A DNA stretch of 32,895 nucleotides. It comes from a bacterium. Its GTDB lineage: Bacteria; Patescibacteriota; Minisyncoccia; UBA6257; JACOXY01. A program made the position numbers and the translations under genes. Below, in pieces: positions 1 through 9,232 of this stretch. The DNA lies in assembly GCA_030680955.1 (NCBI GenBank), contig JAUXUB010000031.1, positions 1 to 32,895 of the forward strand, given 5' to 3'. A model generated the notes under the pieces. The model was given only the letters and a program-made list of their open reading frames with translations, was not told where the DNA came from and did not search any database. The stretch's first letter is position 1; every line of letters starts with the position of its first letter.

Positions 1-145
1 AATATAATAAAAACTAATTAATATCTCCGCTTGTCGAAGACTTACCTAGATTTTAAGTCAAAATTTTACCCTTCGACAGGCTCAGGGAATAAAATTTTGA
101 CTAATATTCTAATTTTGCAAAAGGTCTAATGTAAATTTCAGCCTT

Positions 146-535
146 TTAACTATTTTTAAGAATATCTATTAACTTACTACCAAGATTTTCAAGATCTTTA
201 TCTTTTCGTAAATACGCAACCGCCCCAAGTTCGTGAGCAAGATTTTCTTCATTTATGGTTCCTGGCCAAGGCGCTGATAAACTAGTTAGAAATGCAACTT
301 TAATTTTTTTAAGTTCCGGGTGGCTTTTTAGATCTATTATGGCCTCTGTGCCACTGATCCTCGGCATGTTTATATCCAATAAAATCAAATCTGGCTTAAG
401 AGCCATTGCCTTTTCTAGCATGTGCTCCGCTTCATTTGTTATCTCTACTCTAAAACCAGCTTTTTCAAGCTTGTCAGTAATAATTTCTAGTATATCAGCT
501 TCATCATCGACAACTAGAATGAGGGGCTTATACAT
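146..535 (-). CDS. Stand-alone response regulator receiver (REC) protein
   Basis: ORF with LILVVDDE, DLILLDINMP, AFLTS and YLRKDKD: REC acidic pocket, phospho-Asp, Thr and Lys; no output domain. Confidence 0.9.
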   Translation of the reverse strand: MYKPLILVVDDEADILEIITDKLEKAGFRVEITNEAEHMLEKAMALKPDLILLDINMPRISGTEAIIDLKSHPELKKIKVAFLTSLSAPWPGTINEENLAHELGAVAYLRKDKDLENLGSKLIDILKNS

Positions 536-538
536 TGT

Positions 539-934
539 TTACTGATTAATTCCACAAAGTTCTTTAAGGTGTGCAACTGCAAGATTAAGATCATCCGTCT
601 TTCTAATAAAATCCATAGCACCAATTTCTTGTGCATACTTCTTGTCTGAATCACCTAACTCAAGAAGTGGCTCACCATGATTTGTCATAAATACAACCTT
701 AAGTTTTTTAAGTTCTGCATCTTCTTTCATTTTCATAAAGGTTTCTAGCCCATTCATCTTCGGCATCATAAAATCTAGAATAACTAAATCTGGCTTTATT
801 GTTTTAAGTTTCTCTAATCCTTCTACACCGTCTCCCGCTGATTGCACATCAAATCCACCTGCGGTTAACTTTGCAGTCAATATTTCTCTAAAATCTGCCT
901 CATCCTCTACTAATAAGATTAATGGTTTATTCAT
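539..934 (-). CDS. Stand-alone response regulator receiver (REC) protein
   Basis: LILLVEDE, DLVILDFMMPKMNG, VVFMTN, FIRKTDD motifs. Confidence 0.9.
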   Translation of the reverse strand: MNKPLILLVEDEADFREILTAKLTAGGFDVQSAGDGVEGLEKLKTIKPDLVILDFMMPKMNGLETFMKMKEDAELKKLKVVFMTNHGEPLLELGDSDKKYAQEIGAMDFIRKTDDLNLAVAHLKELCGINQ

Positions 935-959
935 AATTAGTTGATTAATTAATATCTAA

Positions 960-990
960 ATTATACCACAATACAAAAATAAACGCGCAA
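960..990 (-). promoter_or_regulatory. Putative promoter upstream of receiver gene 539..934
   Basis: Minus-strand TTGCGC-N19-TATAAT with extended TGTGGTATAAT context. Confidence 0.4.
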
Positions 991-997
991 GTAAGCG

Positions 998-1870
998 TCA
1001 ATGAGCTATTTTATTAAAAAGTTTTAACCTATTGATTACTATTTTTTTAACTTCTTGTCTTGCAGAAGCTAATATTTTATATGGAGTTACCTCATTTGCG
1101 TCAGCTTTAAACGCTTCCTCAATACCCTTACGCCAAGCCACACGTATTTCAGTATTTATATGAATTATTCTTATTCCAGCCTCTATTGCTTCATTAAAAT
1201 CTGAATCAACAATCCCAGATCCACCATGCAAAACAAGGGGAACTCCACATGCTTCTGCGATTTCTCTAATACGATTTATCTTAAGCCTTGGATTTGGCAT
1301 ATTTTTCAACATTCCATGGATATTGCCAACGGCAGGCGCAATCAAGTCTATCCCAGTTTCGGTAACAAATTTTTTTGCCATCTCCGCGGAAGGAAGCGCA
1401 CTTTCATCAGTAAGGGCACCCTCGGGAAGAGAATCTAAAAGTTTTGACGAACTGCCAATATAACCAATTTCGGCTTCAACTAATATATTAGGATTTATAC
1501 TACGTGCAATTTCTGCCGCCGCTTTTGTTTGTTTTATATTTTCTTCAAATGAAAGTTTTGCGCCATCAAAGATCACCATATCAAATCCCGCTTCTGCCGC
1601 TTTTTTGATTCCATCTAATGTATATGTGTGATCAGCATTTATAAATATAGGATAGTCGTATTCTTCTCGTAAACTCTTGACAAGCGCCGCGGCTTGCCGA
1701 ACTCCAACAAACCCCCGCTCGCCTTCTGAAAGCCCAATTATTACTGGCAGATTAAGCTCTCGTGCCGCATCAAAAATTGCTAGTAGTGCAGCTATGTCTG
1801 AAATATTAAAATGACCAATAGCGATTTTTTGTTGTTGCGCATCTTTCAAACATTCACGTAAGTTTTTCAT
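998..1870 (-). CDS. fba: Class II fructose-bisphosphate aldolase / ketose-bisphosphate aldolase
   Basis: GHFNISD, INADHTYTLDGIKKAAEAGFDMVIFDGAKLSFEENI, VEAEIGYIG, LVLHGGSGI: class II aldolase motifs. Confidence 0.92.
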   Translation of the reverse strand: MKNLRECLKDAQQQKIAIGHFNISDIAALLAIFDAARELNLPVIIGLSEGERGFVGVRQAAALVKSLREEYDYPIFINADHTYTLDGIKKAAEAGFDMVIFDGAKLSFEENIKQTKAAAEIARSINPNILVEAEIGYIGSSSKLLDSLPEGALTDESALPSAEMAKKFVTETGIDLIAPAVGNIHGMLKNMPNPRLKINRIREIAEACGVPLVLHGGSGIVDSDFNEAIEAGIRIIHINTEIRVAWRKGIEEAFKADANEVTPYKILASARQEVKKIVINRLKLFNKIAH

Positions 1871-2041
1871 AATGTATCTATAAAAATAATAATATATCTT
1901 AAATGTAAAATCTTTTATCTCAAATATAAATCTAATAATCTGTTAATATTTTCAGAAAGATTTTAATTTTGATATGTACTTTTGAGATTTAATTTTTTAG
2001 ATTTGATTTTGTTTAGTAATTAGAAATTAGAAATTCTCTTG

Positions 2042-3310
2042 CTACGCAAGAGAGATATATCCTTTATCAAAATTATCTACAATTAATCTTTCTGTTTCTT
2101 CGTAACCAAAATATTCCATAAAAATCTGATTCCAAAGTGCTTCTTGATGATGATACAAATATTTAACCATATCTTTTTGTTTCACAAGAGACATGACTGC
2201 GTCTATTAAATTGAACGAAACTAAGTCTTCAATGCCAGAGTCATCTGTAAAATAATCACCAACAAAATCCAAATCTTTCCAAAAATCTAATCCCAATTCG
2301 TTGTGGTCGCCCCCAAGATGGGCAATATCCTGCGCTGCCTTTGTCCAATGAATTGCCTCCGGATTTACATGCGGTTCGAACAACCGCCAATCAAAAAGAT
2401 CGTCTTTTGCTAAATATCTTTGCACTATCATCCATTTTTTGCCTCTATCCTCTTCTTTAAAGCGCTCATCTAGGACATCGCCGCGTAAGGCCGAAGCAAG
2501 CTTAGCGGAATAATCTGCTGGATTTTCTTTGGCATATTTCCGGAATAGATTAGAATAGAAATTAACTTCATGTAAATAATGAAGCACTAAACTAAAAAGT
2601 CGCATAGTCTCGCCTGATGAATCAATTGGAATTGGAATTATAAAAATAACACCGAGCTCTTTAAGATGGCTCACATTGTGGTGCTTCTTTTTTAAAAATT
2701 TCGATGCAACGTTTAGCCACTCGCCATGCAAAACTTTTACTTCAATATCTCGCTCTTCAAAGTCAGCGGGGGTAACATTTTTAAGTTGTTTAAAGAATAT
2801 ATTGTTTAACCAATCTTTATCTTCTACAAAACGAAGTGCGCTATAAATTTCAAACAAGTCATATTTTTTAAGAAGCTCTTCTGGTTTTTGGACTTTAAAA
2901 TAGGCCATCATATTTGGCGGAGGCTCATTTATAAAAAACTCATGAGCAACTTCTCTCTTTAAGAAAAAACCTTTGGGAATCTTTGCGAGGCTAATAGCTG
3001 ATGCAATCAAAACACTTGCACCTGTTTCCCTTTCAAAATTGGTAAACCAAAAATGTTCAGAGAGCTTCTCATCATCTAACTTGGCTTTCTTTATAAGAGC
3101 GCTATAAATATCTTTGGAATTGAGTTCCTTCACGCGAAGCTGCTTCATGCGATCAGCCATTAGAGCTTCATTCTTTTCTATAATTTTCTCTAAACAATTA
3201 TTTTTGCCAATAACTGCAGAAAGGCGCTCGTCTACAATACGCACAACATCTTTATCTGTTCGCAGTATTTTTGCTATTTTTTCATATGGCGTATTAGTTT
3301 CAACTTTCAT
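2042..3310 (-). CDS. Hypothetical protein, 422 aa, no recognised family
   Basis: Long uninterrupted ORF between receiver genes. Confidence 0.75.
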   Translation of the reverse strand: MKVETNTPYEKIAKILRTDKDVVRIVDERLSAVIGKNNCLEKIIEKNEALMADRMKQLRVKELNSKDIYSALIKKAKLDDEKLSEHFWFTNFERETGASVLIASAISLAKIPKGFFLKREVAHEFFINEPPPNMMAYFKVQKPEELLKKYDLFEIYSALRFVEDKDWLNNIFFKQLKNVTPADFEERDIEVKVLHGEWLNVASKFLKKKHHNVSHLKELGVIFIIPIPIDSSGETMRLFSLVLHYLHEVNFYSNLFRKYAKENPADYSAKLASALRGDVLDERFKEEDRGKKWMIVQRYLAKDDLFDWRLFEPHVNPEAIHWTKAAQDIAHLGGDHNELGLDFWKDLDFVGDYFTDDSGIEDLVSFNLIDAVMSLVKQKDMVKYLYHHQEALWNQIFMEYFGYEETERLIVDNFDKGYISLA

Positions 3311-3430
3311 CCCGTTAGAGATAGGACATCAAAGATGACCGTAACTCGTTTAATTTGTTTGCAATCGACGTTTTATTTTTGGCAGACATTAAGTTTCTCA
3401 TAAATATTATTTGGTTATCTCTAATGGGAC

Positions 3431-3817
3431 TCATAATCCGTTTTGTGCTTTTATATCATTAATTATATCTCCAATACTAAACTCATGTTTTGGATAATGT
3501 TTATTTGCACCCAATCGCATATATTCATCTACGGTTTCCTGGTCCGCAGTAACTGAAACAATATATACCGGAATTTTCTTAAATTTTTCGTCTTTTTTAA
3601 TTATTTTTAAAAAATCGAGGCCCGTTTCATCCTCTAAAAGTAAGTGGTCAAGCCAAATTAAGTCTACCCAACCAATATCTTTAAGGGCATTCAATGCTTG
3701 CTTGGCACTTCTTGCAGTAACCACATCAAAACCACTTAAAACTAATTTTTTCTGAAGCGCCATCAAAAGAGGCGTTTCGTCTTCTACCACTAAAATTGAT
3801 TTTTTATTATCTGTCAT
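3431..3817 (-). CDS. Stand-alone response regulator receiver (REC) protein
   Basis: SILVVEDE, DLIWLDHLLLEDETG, VYIVSVT, HYPKHEF. Confidence 0.88.
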   Translation of the reverse strand: MTDNKKSILVVEDETPLLMALQKKLVLSGFDVVTARSAKQALNALKDIGWVDLIWLDHLLLEDETGLDFLKIIKKDEKFKKIPVYIVSVTADQETVDEYMRLGANKHYPKHEFSIGDIINDIKAQNGL

Positions 3818-3919
3818 AATAACATAATCTGAATTTACGAATTTTTAACGAATAATACAAATCTAGTAATTTTATTCGTTATATTCGTCGATTACATTCG
3901 TTGTATTCGCATTACTAAT

Positions 3920-4960
3920 TTATAATTTTTTCCTTTCTATAGATAATTTTCCCCAACGATTAGAATTAAACTGTTTCTTCGTGAGGATTCCTTCCTTTGC
4001 GCCAACATATTCTACCACAGAAGTAGCATTCGCAGAACCTAACCGAATTGCGTATTCTATATCCGCTGGTGCCCAGCTTGCAGCTTTTAGCTTGTAGCTT
4101 TTAGCATTCCTCATAAGTCCCGCCACAAACCCTGAACCAAAGGCATCTCCTGCGCCAGTTCTGTCTGCAACTTGCTTCTCCTTATAAGTACCAGCTTTAT
4201 ATAAATAAACTCCATCTGAAACCAGAACGCCTCGAGGACCATCGCTCATAACTGCAATTCCTCCAATGGATCGATTAAATTCATAAAAAAGTTTTTGCTC
4301 GTCTATTGAATCCATTCCCATTAAAAGTCCAATCTCTTCACGATTACCTTTTACTAGAGTTAATTTTTTCAAAATAGGTTCTAATTTTTTTCTTCCCATA
4401 CTTAAATAATGGCTAGAAAGATCAATGGCAATTCGTGCGCCATTTTTGTGTAGCGCACTAACCATGTTTTCCATTACTTTAAAATCAATATTTCCGGGCA
4501 CAATATATGCCCACCTACAATTTAGCTTTCCCTTAGGAATTTCTTTTAATTCCAAATTATTTGCAGCGCCCCGATAAACCAAAACTGTGCGCTCTCCTGT
4601 GTCAGCTAGTAGTAGTGTGGAATATCCGGTTCCAAATTTTTTATCTTTCATTGCGAGAGTCGTTACGCCTTCCTTTTTTAAATCTTGAACAATTCCTTCG
4701 CCCGGTCTATCATCTCCAATTTTAAAAATAGAGGCGGTCTTATATCCTTGACGCGCAAACGTTACAGCGGCATTTGTGGCGCCTCCACCTGAAGTCAAAA
4801 CTGGTTTCTCTACTTCAATTTTTCCTCCCCAGACAAAACATTCAGCCACTCCACCAAAAATACCAATATCTTTCAAGTTTTCATTTCGAAACTCCTTAAA
4901 GTAACGGCTCTTTAAAAAAACATCGCGCGTTGCTGTTCCAATTGTAATAACGTCATACAT
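3920..4960 (-). CDS. PfkB-family carbohydrate/nucleoside kinase
   Basis: GGGATNAAVTFARQG and C-terminal DRTGAGDAFGSGFVAGL signature. Confidence 0.9.
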   Translation of the reverse strand: MYDVITIGTATRDVFLKSRYFKEFRNENLKDIGIFGGVAECFVWGGKIEVEKPVLTSGGGATNAAVTFARQGYKTASIFKIGDDRPGEGIVQDLKKEGVTTLAMKDKKFGTGYSTLLLADTGERTVLVYRGAANNLELKEIPKGKLNCRWAYIVPGNIDFKVMENMVSALHKNGARIAIDLSSHYLSMGRKKLEPILKKLTLVKGNREEIGLLMGMDSIDEQKLFYEFNRSIGGIAVMSDGPRGVLVSDGVYLYKAGTYKEKQVADRTGAGDAFGSGFVAGLMRNAKSYKLKAASWAPADIEYAIRLGSANATSVVEYVGAKEGILTKKQFNSNRWGKLSIERKKL

Positions 4961-5022
4961 GGTTACATTATAACATTTATATATCTTAATTTGTAAATAT
5001 TATAAAAAAAGCCTGTCGAAGC

Positions 5023-5061
5023 AATAGGATAATGTCCTATTATAAAAAGCCTAAAATAGGC
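5023..5061 (-). terminator. Tandem hairpins, likely intrinsic terminator downstream of 5135..5539
   Basis: Minus strand GCCTA-TTT-TAGGC followed by TTTTTAT, then AATAGGA-N5-TCCTATT. Confidence 0.5.
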
Positions 5062-5093
5062 ACTTTTATGATTAGCTTAAGAATACCTCATTG

Positions 5094-5126
5094 CCAATAT
5101 ATCGTAACCCGGTTACGATATATTGG
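5094..5126. repeat. Perfect 33-nt palindrome (16-bp arms, 1-nt centre)
   Basis: CCAATATATCGTAACC-C-GGTTACGATATATTGG; the 27-nt core recurs inverted at 17174..17200. Confidence 0.95.
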
Positions 5127-5134
5127 ATGTTAGA

Positions 5135-5539
5135 TTATAAACCCATTGTCTTTTTTTCAAAATATTTTCCAAATAAGTTAACGGGTTTCATATCACCTTT
5201 GTAAGCATTAATGATACCACTTATCCCTAGACTTAAAACAACTATCAAAACTAGACCGAAAATCATATTAAGAAACATAAACGCATATTGAAGATCTGCC
5301 GGTACATATAAATTAGCGCTTACCCAAAGGATAAAACAAAATATGCTTATTATAAAAAGACCCATGCCTTGTCTTGCATGATAAATCGCAAAAATACTTT
5401 GACGTTTTATCATCATTACAAGCAAAAAAAGTGGACCAAAATATGAAAGTACAGCCCAAAGCCAGTTTTCTTCAATGTCTTCCGGAGTGGCTATAATTGA
5501 TAATTCTTTATTCTGAAAATTGTAAGAGTGCTCGGCCAT
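5135..5539 (-). CDS. Small membrane protein, DUF4870-like
   Basis: Likely start MAEHSYNF at 5539 (the ORF track's GTG start at 5632 adds a repeat-like NYELRITNNELE leader); SYFGPLFLLVMM...YHARQGMGLFI hydrophobic pattern. Confidence 0.65.
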   Translation of the reverse strand: MAEHSYNFQNKELSIIATPEDIEENWLWAVLSYFGPLFLLVMMIKRQSIFAIYHARQGMGLFIISIFCFILWVSANLYVPADLQYAFMFLNMIFGLVLIVVLSLGISGIINAYKGDMKPVNLFGKYFEKKTMGL

Positions 5540-5628
5540 ATTGGGGTAGAAGCATGAATTAAGATTAAAATCGTCATGTATCACAAGGGCTCTTTCCAAT
5601 TCATTATTCGTTATTCTTAATTCATAAT

Positions 5629-5880
5629 TCACTTACGCCTAATTATCTTTATTAACTGCTCCTATTATATCTTTAACTCCCATTCCATATTTTTTCCCGA
5701 TTTTGTTTTCGCAAAGCGAAATTACAAAATCGAGGACCCCGTTAAATTTTGCTGACAAAATTTTTTACGGAGCTATTTCTTCCTTCTTATAACCTTTTAA
5801 ACTGCGGATTTTATCGACTGAACATCCATGCCATATTTATTTATAAGCATATTCGGCGGTTCACCCTCCTAACATTTTAA
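5629..5880 (-). pseudogene. Two tandem degenerate copies of the transketolase C-terminal tail
   Basis: Minus strand GEPPNMLINKYGMDVQSIKSAV*KVIRRKK and KYGMGVKDIIGAV...KIIRRK*, versus intact GLPSQLLEKYGMGAKDIIRAVRKVIRRK* ending at 5888. Confidence 0.75.
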
Positions 5881-5887
5881 AATATAA

Positions 5888-6880
5888 TCACTTTCTGCGG
5901 ATAACTTTTCTAACAGCCCGTATTATGTCCTTCGCCCCCATCCCGTATTTTTCTAAAAGTTGAGAGGGCAATCCAGATTCTCCAAAAGTATTTTGCATAC
6001 CAATAAATTCTATCGGTGTGGGCGCATGTTTTGCTAAAGCTTCGGCAACTGCTCCTCCTAAACCACCAATTACTTGATGTTCCTCTACTGTAACAACCGC
6101 GCCGCATTTCTTTGCCCATTTTGAAATTTCTTTTTCATCAAGTGGTTTAATGGTGTGGCAGTTTAAAACAACTGTACCAATCTTTTCTTTCTCAAGTTCA
6201 CGAGCAGCAAGCATAGCGTTATATAAAAGTGAACCGCAACCTATGATTACACACACTGGTTTTTTTGACATCCAAAATACTTCCGCTTTTCCAGGCACAT
6301 AAGGAGTCTCATCAGTTGTAAAAACTGGAGTTTTTTCTCTTCCAAGTCGAATATATATCGGACCCCAAATTTTTGCCGCCATTATCGTAACTTTTTTTGC
6401 CTCTATCATATCAGCCGGTACAAAAACTTTCATATTGGCAATAACACGCATGGTAGCAATATCCTCAATTGCCTGATGAGTGGCGCCATCAGGTCCAACA
6501 GAAATCCCTGCATGAGATCCTATAATTTTTACATTAGAATTATTGTAAGCAATAGTAGTTCTAATTTGCTCCCAATTTCTTCCCGGAGAAAAAGTCGCAT
6601 ACGATGAAATAAATGTAACTTTGCCAGACACTCCAAAACCAGAACCAACAGTTGCCAAATTTTGTTCAGCCACGCCAATTTCAAAAAATCGTTCTGGGTA
6701 TTTTTTAGCAAAAGCTTCAATGCGAGTGGACTCGGTTAGATCAGCACAGAGTGCAACAACGTTGGGATTTTCATCTCCAGCTAAAACCAAACCATCACCA
6801 AAACCATTGCGAGTTGGCTTTTGTTCTAGGTCATTTTCGAATATTTTTGGTGAAAGATTTGCGCTAGGATAAATTGGCAT
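5888..6880 (-). CDS. Transketolase, C-terminal subunit
   Basis: ADLTESTRIEAFAKKYPERFFEIGVAEQNLATVGSGFG...PDGATHQAIEDIA. Confidence 0.92.
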   Translation of the reverse strand: MPIYPSANLSPKIFENDLEQKPTRNGFGDGLVLAGDENPNVVALCADLTESTRIEAFAKKYPERFFEIGVAEQNLATVGSGFGVSGKVTFISSYATFSPGRNWEQIRTTIAYNNSNVKIIGSHAGISVGPDGATHQAIEDIATMRVIANMKVFVPADMIEAKKVTIMAAKIWGPIYIRLGREKTPVFTTDETPYVPGKAEVFWMSKKPVCVIIGCGSLLYNAMLAARELEKEKIGTVVLNCHTIKPLDEKEISKWAKKCGAVVTVEEHQVIGGLGGAVAEALAKHAPTPIEFIGMQNTFGESGLPSQLLEKYGMGAKDIIRAVRKVIRRK

Positions 6881-6907
6881 AAAAATAAATTTAACTGCAA
6901 ATATAAA

Positions 6908-7792
6908 TTAATGCTCACTTTGAATTTTTCTCCCAAGTGCCTGAAGTTCTTCAAGTGCTCTCCCTGCCTGTTCTGATTTAGGTACAATATTTTCTGGTCC
7001 TTCGCCAGGCGGCGTTCCATGCCATCTATAATCTCCTTCCATAAAAGAAACCCCTTTGCCTGGAATGGTGTGCGCAATAATTACAGTAGGTTTTTCATAA
7101 ATTGCCTGTGCCTCGTATACAGCGTCCACAAATTGCTCTATGTTATGGCCATTAACTTCAATGGTATGCCAGCCAAACGCTTCCCATTTATCTCTAAAAG
7201 GTTCGAGTGGCATTATGTTTTCTGTATTCCCATCTATTTGAATATTATTTCTATCTATTATTGCGGTAATATTGCTTAATTTATATTTTCCAGCAAGCAT
7301 TGCTCCTTCCCATGTGTTTCCGGAGTCGCATTCACCATCAGACATCATGCAATAAAAATGATTCTTCTTTTTATCAAGACGAGAAGCTAGAGCCATTCCA
7401 CAAGTCTGCGAAAGCCCAGAACCGAGTGGACCAGAAGTAGATTCAATCCCCGGAAGAACCTGACGATGTGGATGCCCCTGAAGGCGTGTATTTATTTTTC
7501 GGAGAGTCTTAAGTTCTGCTTTCGGAAAGTATCCGGCGAAGGCCATTGTAACATATAGCACTGGACAAATGTGTCCATTAGAAAGTAACAATCTATCTCG
7601 TTCCGGCCAATCTGGATTATTTGGATCATGTTTCAAAACATGAAAATACATGGCAGTAAAAATATCCGCCATACCAAGTGGTCCAGCAGTGTGACCAGAT
7701 TTAGCCTCCGCGAGAGTCAAAATTATAGTCTGCCGAATTTCATTCGCCAGCACTTCTAACTTTTTTAATTTTTCTTCATGAAGTATTTCCAT
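6908..7792 (-). CDS. Transketolase, N-terminal (TPP-binding) subunit
   Basis: SGHTAGPLGMADIFTAMYFHVL, GPLGSGLSQTCGMA, MSDGECDSGNTWEGAMLAG, IIDRNNIQIDG. Confidence 0.93.
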   Translation of the reverse strand: MEILHEEKLKKLEVLANEIRQTIILTLAEAKSGHTAGPLGMADIFTAMYFHVLKHDPNNPDWPERDRLLLSNGHICPVLYVTMAFAGYFPKAELKTLRKINTRLQGHPHRQVLPGIESTSGPLGSGLSQTCGMALASRLDKKKNHFYCMMSDGECDSGNTWEGAMLAGKYKLSNITAIIDRNNIQIDGNTENIMPLEPFRDKWEAFGWHTIEVNGHNIEQFVDAVYEAQAIYEKPTVIIAHTIPGKGVSFMEGDYRWHGTPPGEGPENIVPKSEQAGRALEELQALGRKIQSEH

Positions 7793-7800
7793 TTATGTTT

Positions 7801-7812
7801 ATTATACCACAG
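7801..7812 (-). promoter_or_regulatory. Putative extended -10 element upstream of the split transketolase genes
   Basis: Minus strand GTGGTATAAT about 9 nt from the ATG; same TGTGGTATAAT motif as at 960 and 8962. Confidence 0.35.
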
Positions 7813-7889
7813 CCAGCTTTAATTCTTATACCCTTCGTTAGATCTTATTAGATTGTCGTTTAAATAGTAAATAAATGACCATGCTTGGA

Positions 7890-8183
7890 CTACGCTCTTC
7901 TCCTAAGACGCTTGTAGATCTTATCACGGTTATCTACAGCCAAAAGTTTAATCGTATGAGTAGAAAGAAATTTAAAACCAACTCGATAATCGCGCGTAAT
8001 GCGAAAAGAAAACATCCCCTGAAGTGGTGCGCTAAGAGGCTTTGTGTGAAGCCTAGAATCAAAGACATCTTCCTCAAGAATTTCTATAAGTTCTGCTAGT
8101 TTACTCTGTGATTCTTCGGGGAGCTTGCGTACGTCCTTAAGGAAGTCCTTGTCATATACAATCTCATTTCTTTGATCTGACAT
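7890..8183 (-). CDS. RelE/YafQ-like type II TA toxin
   Basis: VYDKDFLKDVRKLP...LHTKPLSAPLQGMFSFRITRDYRVGFKF...LAVDNRDKIYKRL: RelE-superfamily pattern; overlaps the upstream small ORF. Confidence 0.8.
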   Translation of the reverse strand: MSDQRNEIVYDKDFLKDVRKLPEESQSKLAELIEILEEDVFDSRLHTKPLSAPLQGMFSFRITRDYRVGFKFLSTHTIKLLAVDNRDKIYKRLRRRA

Positions 8184-8424
8184 GCTTTAGAAAAGATTCT
8201 TTACCTGCAAATTTATAAAGCGATTTTTTGCCTTGAGCTCGCAAAAGCATCTGTTTTACAAAAGATTCCTCATATTCACCTTCTGGATCATTAAGGGGCG
8301 TGAATAAAAATTCTCTCATTTCTCGAATGTCATTTTTTAGATCTCCAACTTCTCTATTGAGTTTTTTTATAATAACTTGCGTACTCATAACATAAAAACT
8401 ATACCAATTTATAATATGAACCAC
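8164..8424 (-). CDS. Putative cognate antitoxin, 86 aa
   Basis: Small ORF overlapping the RelE-like toxin start by about 20 nt; likely start MSTQVIIKKLNREVGDLKNDIREMREF. Confidence 0.6.
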   Translation of the reverse strand: MVHIINWYSFYVMSTQVIIKKLNREVGDLKNDIREMREFLFTPLNDPEGEYEESFVKQMLLRAQGKKSLYKFAGKESFLKHVRSKK

Positions 8425-8481
8425 AAGGATTATTTGAAATATGTTTTAGCACTTATTTTACATAGTTATCTTTAACGGAAT

Positions 8482-8856
8482 CTATCGAAAAAACCCGAAG
8501 TAAATCCATAAACAAAATAATATTACAAGAATTAAAACGATGTATTTACCCCACCAAGAAAGACTTTTATTACCCGAAAAATCTAAAATTAATCCCGCCA
8601 TTGTAAAAGCTAGAATATCCAAAAACAAAGTCAAATAAATTCCACCCCAAACGCCAGAAGACAAATAACCATTTGTTATCAACGATAGGACTGTAACCGG
8701 TGCAGATAAAATTATTCTCACTGAATCTCCAATTGCAAGGCAAGAACCTGAAACACCGGCAAAATACGAACCACTGCAATATCACGTTATAAAAAATAAG
8801 ACTACAATAACCACCAACCCCAAGAAAAAACCCCGATATACGTATTTAAATGTCAT
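8482..8856 (-). pseudogene. Small multi-pass membrane protein interrupted by an in-frame TGA at 8782..8784
   Basis: ATG at 8856: MTFKYVYRGFFLGLVVIVVLFFIT*YCSGSYFAGVSGSCLAIGDSVRIILSAP..., continuing in the same frame into the listed 79-aa ORF. Confidence 0.6.
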
Positions 8857-9009
8857 AAAAATTTATAAAATTAATAATAATTTCTTATCCTCAATCTTAT
8901 GAGTTTCGCTTTCTAAAAATATAATTTCTCACTTTCAAAATACCTATTTACATCTATATCTATTATACCACAGCACGCTACTATATTTCTTACATTTCTT
9001 ACATCTCCT

Positions 9010-9221
9010 CTAAAGCAAACTCTTAAATTCTTCGTCAGTAAGTCCAGCGTCACGAATAATACCTTTCAGCGTGTAAGGGTTTAGTCTTTTATGACGAGGA
9101 ATAATAATCTTCATTCTGCCATTCTTTAGTCCATAATGCTTTCCGCCGCTTTTTGAAATCAAAAACCGACCTTAGTAAAAGCCTTGATAGCGCGCTCAGA
9201 AGAAACGTCTGTAAAAAGCAT
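9010..9221 (-). pseudogene. Frameshifted HicA-like toxin gene
   Basis: MLFTDVSSERAIKAFTKVGF then frameshift at the A5 run 9161..9165, then LISKSGGKHYGLKNGRMKIIIPRHKRLNPYTLKGIIRDAGLTDEEFKSLL*. Confidence 0.75.
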
Positions 9222-9232
9222 GTGATAAGAAG

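Noticed and set aside
5910-7279. Several 60-90 aa ORFs overlapping the transketolase genes on alternative frames
   Set aside because: Embedded in well-supported CDSs; no family resemblance.
8482-8856. UGA recoded as glycine genome-wide (code 25, Absconditabacteria/Gracilibacteria)
   Set aside because: rlpA, fba and a receiver gene end plausibly at TGA, and only one gene is interrupted.
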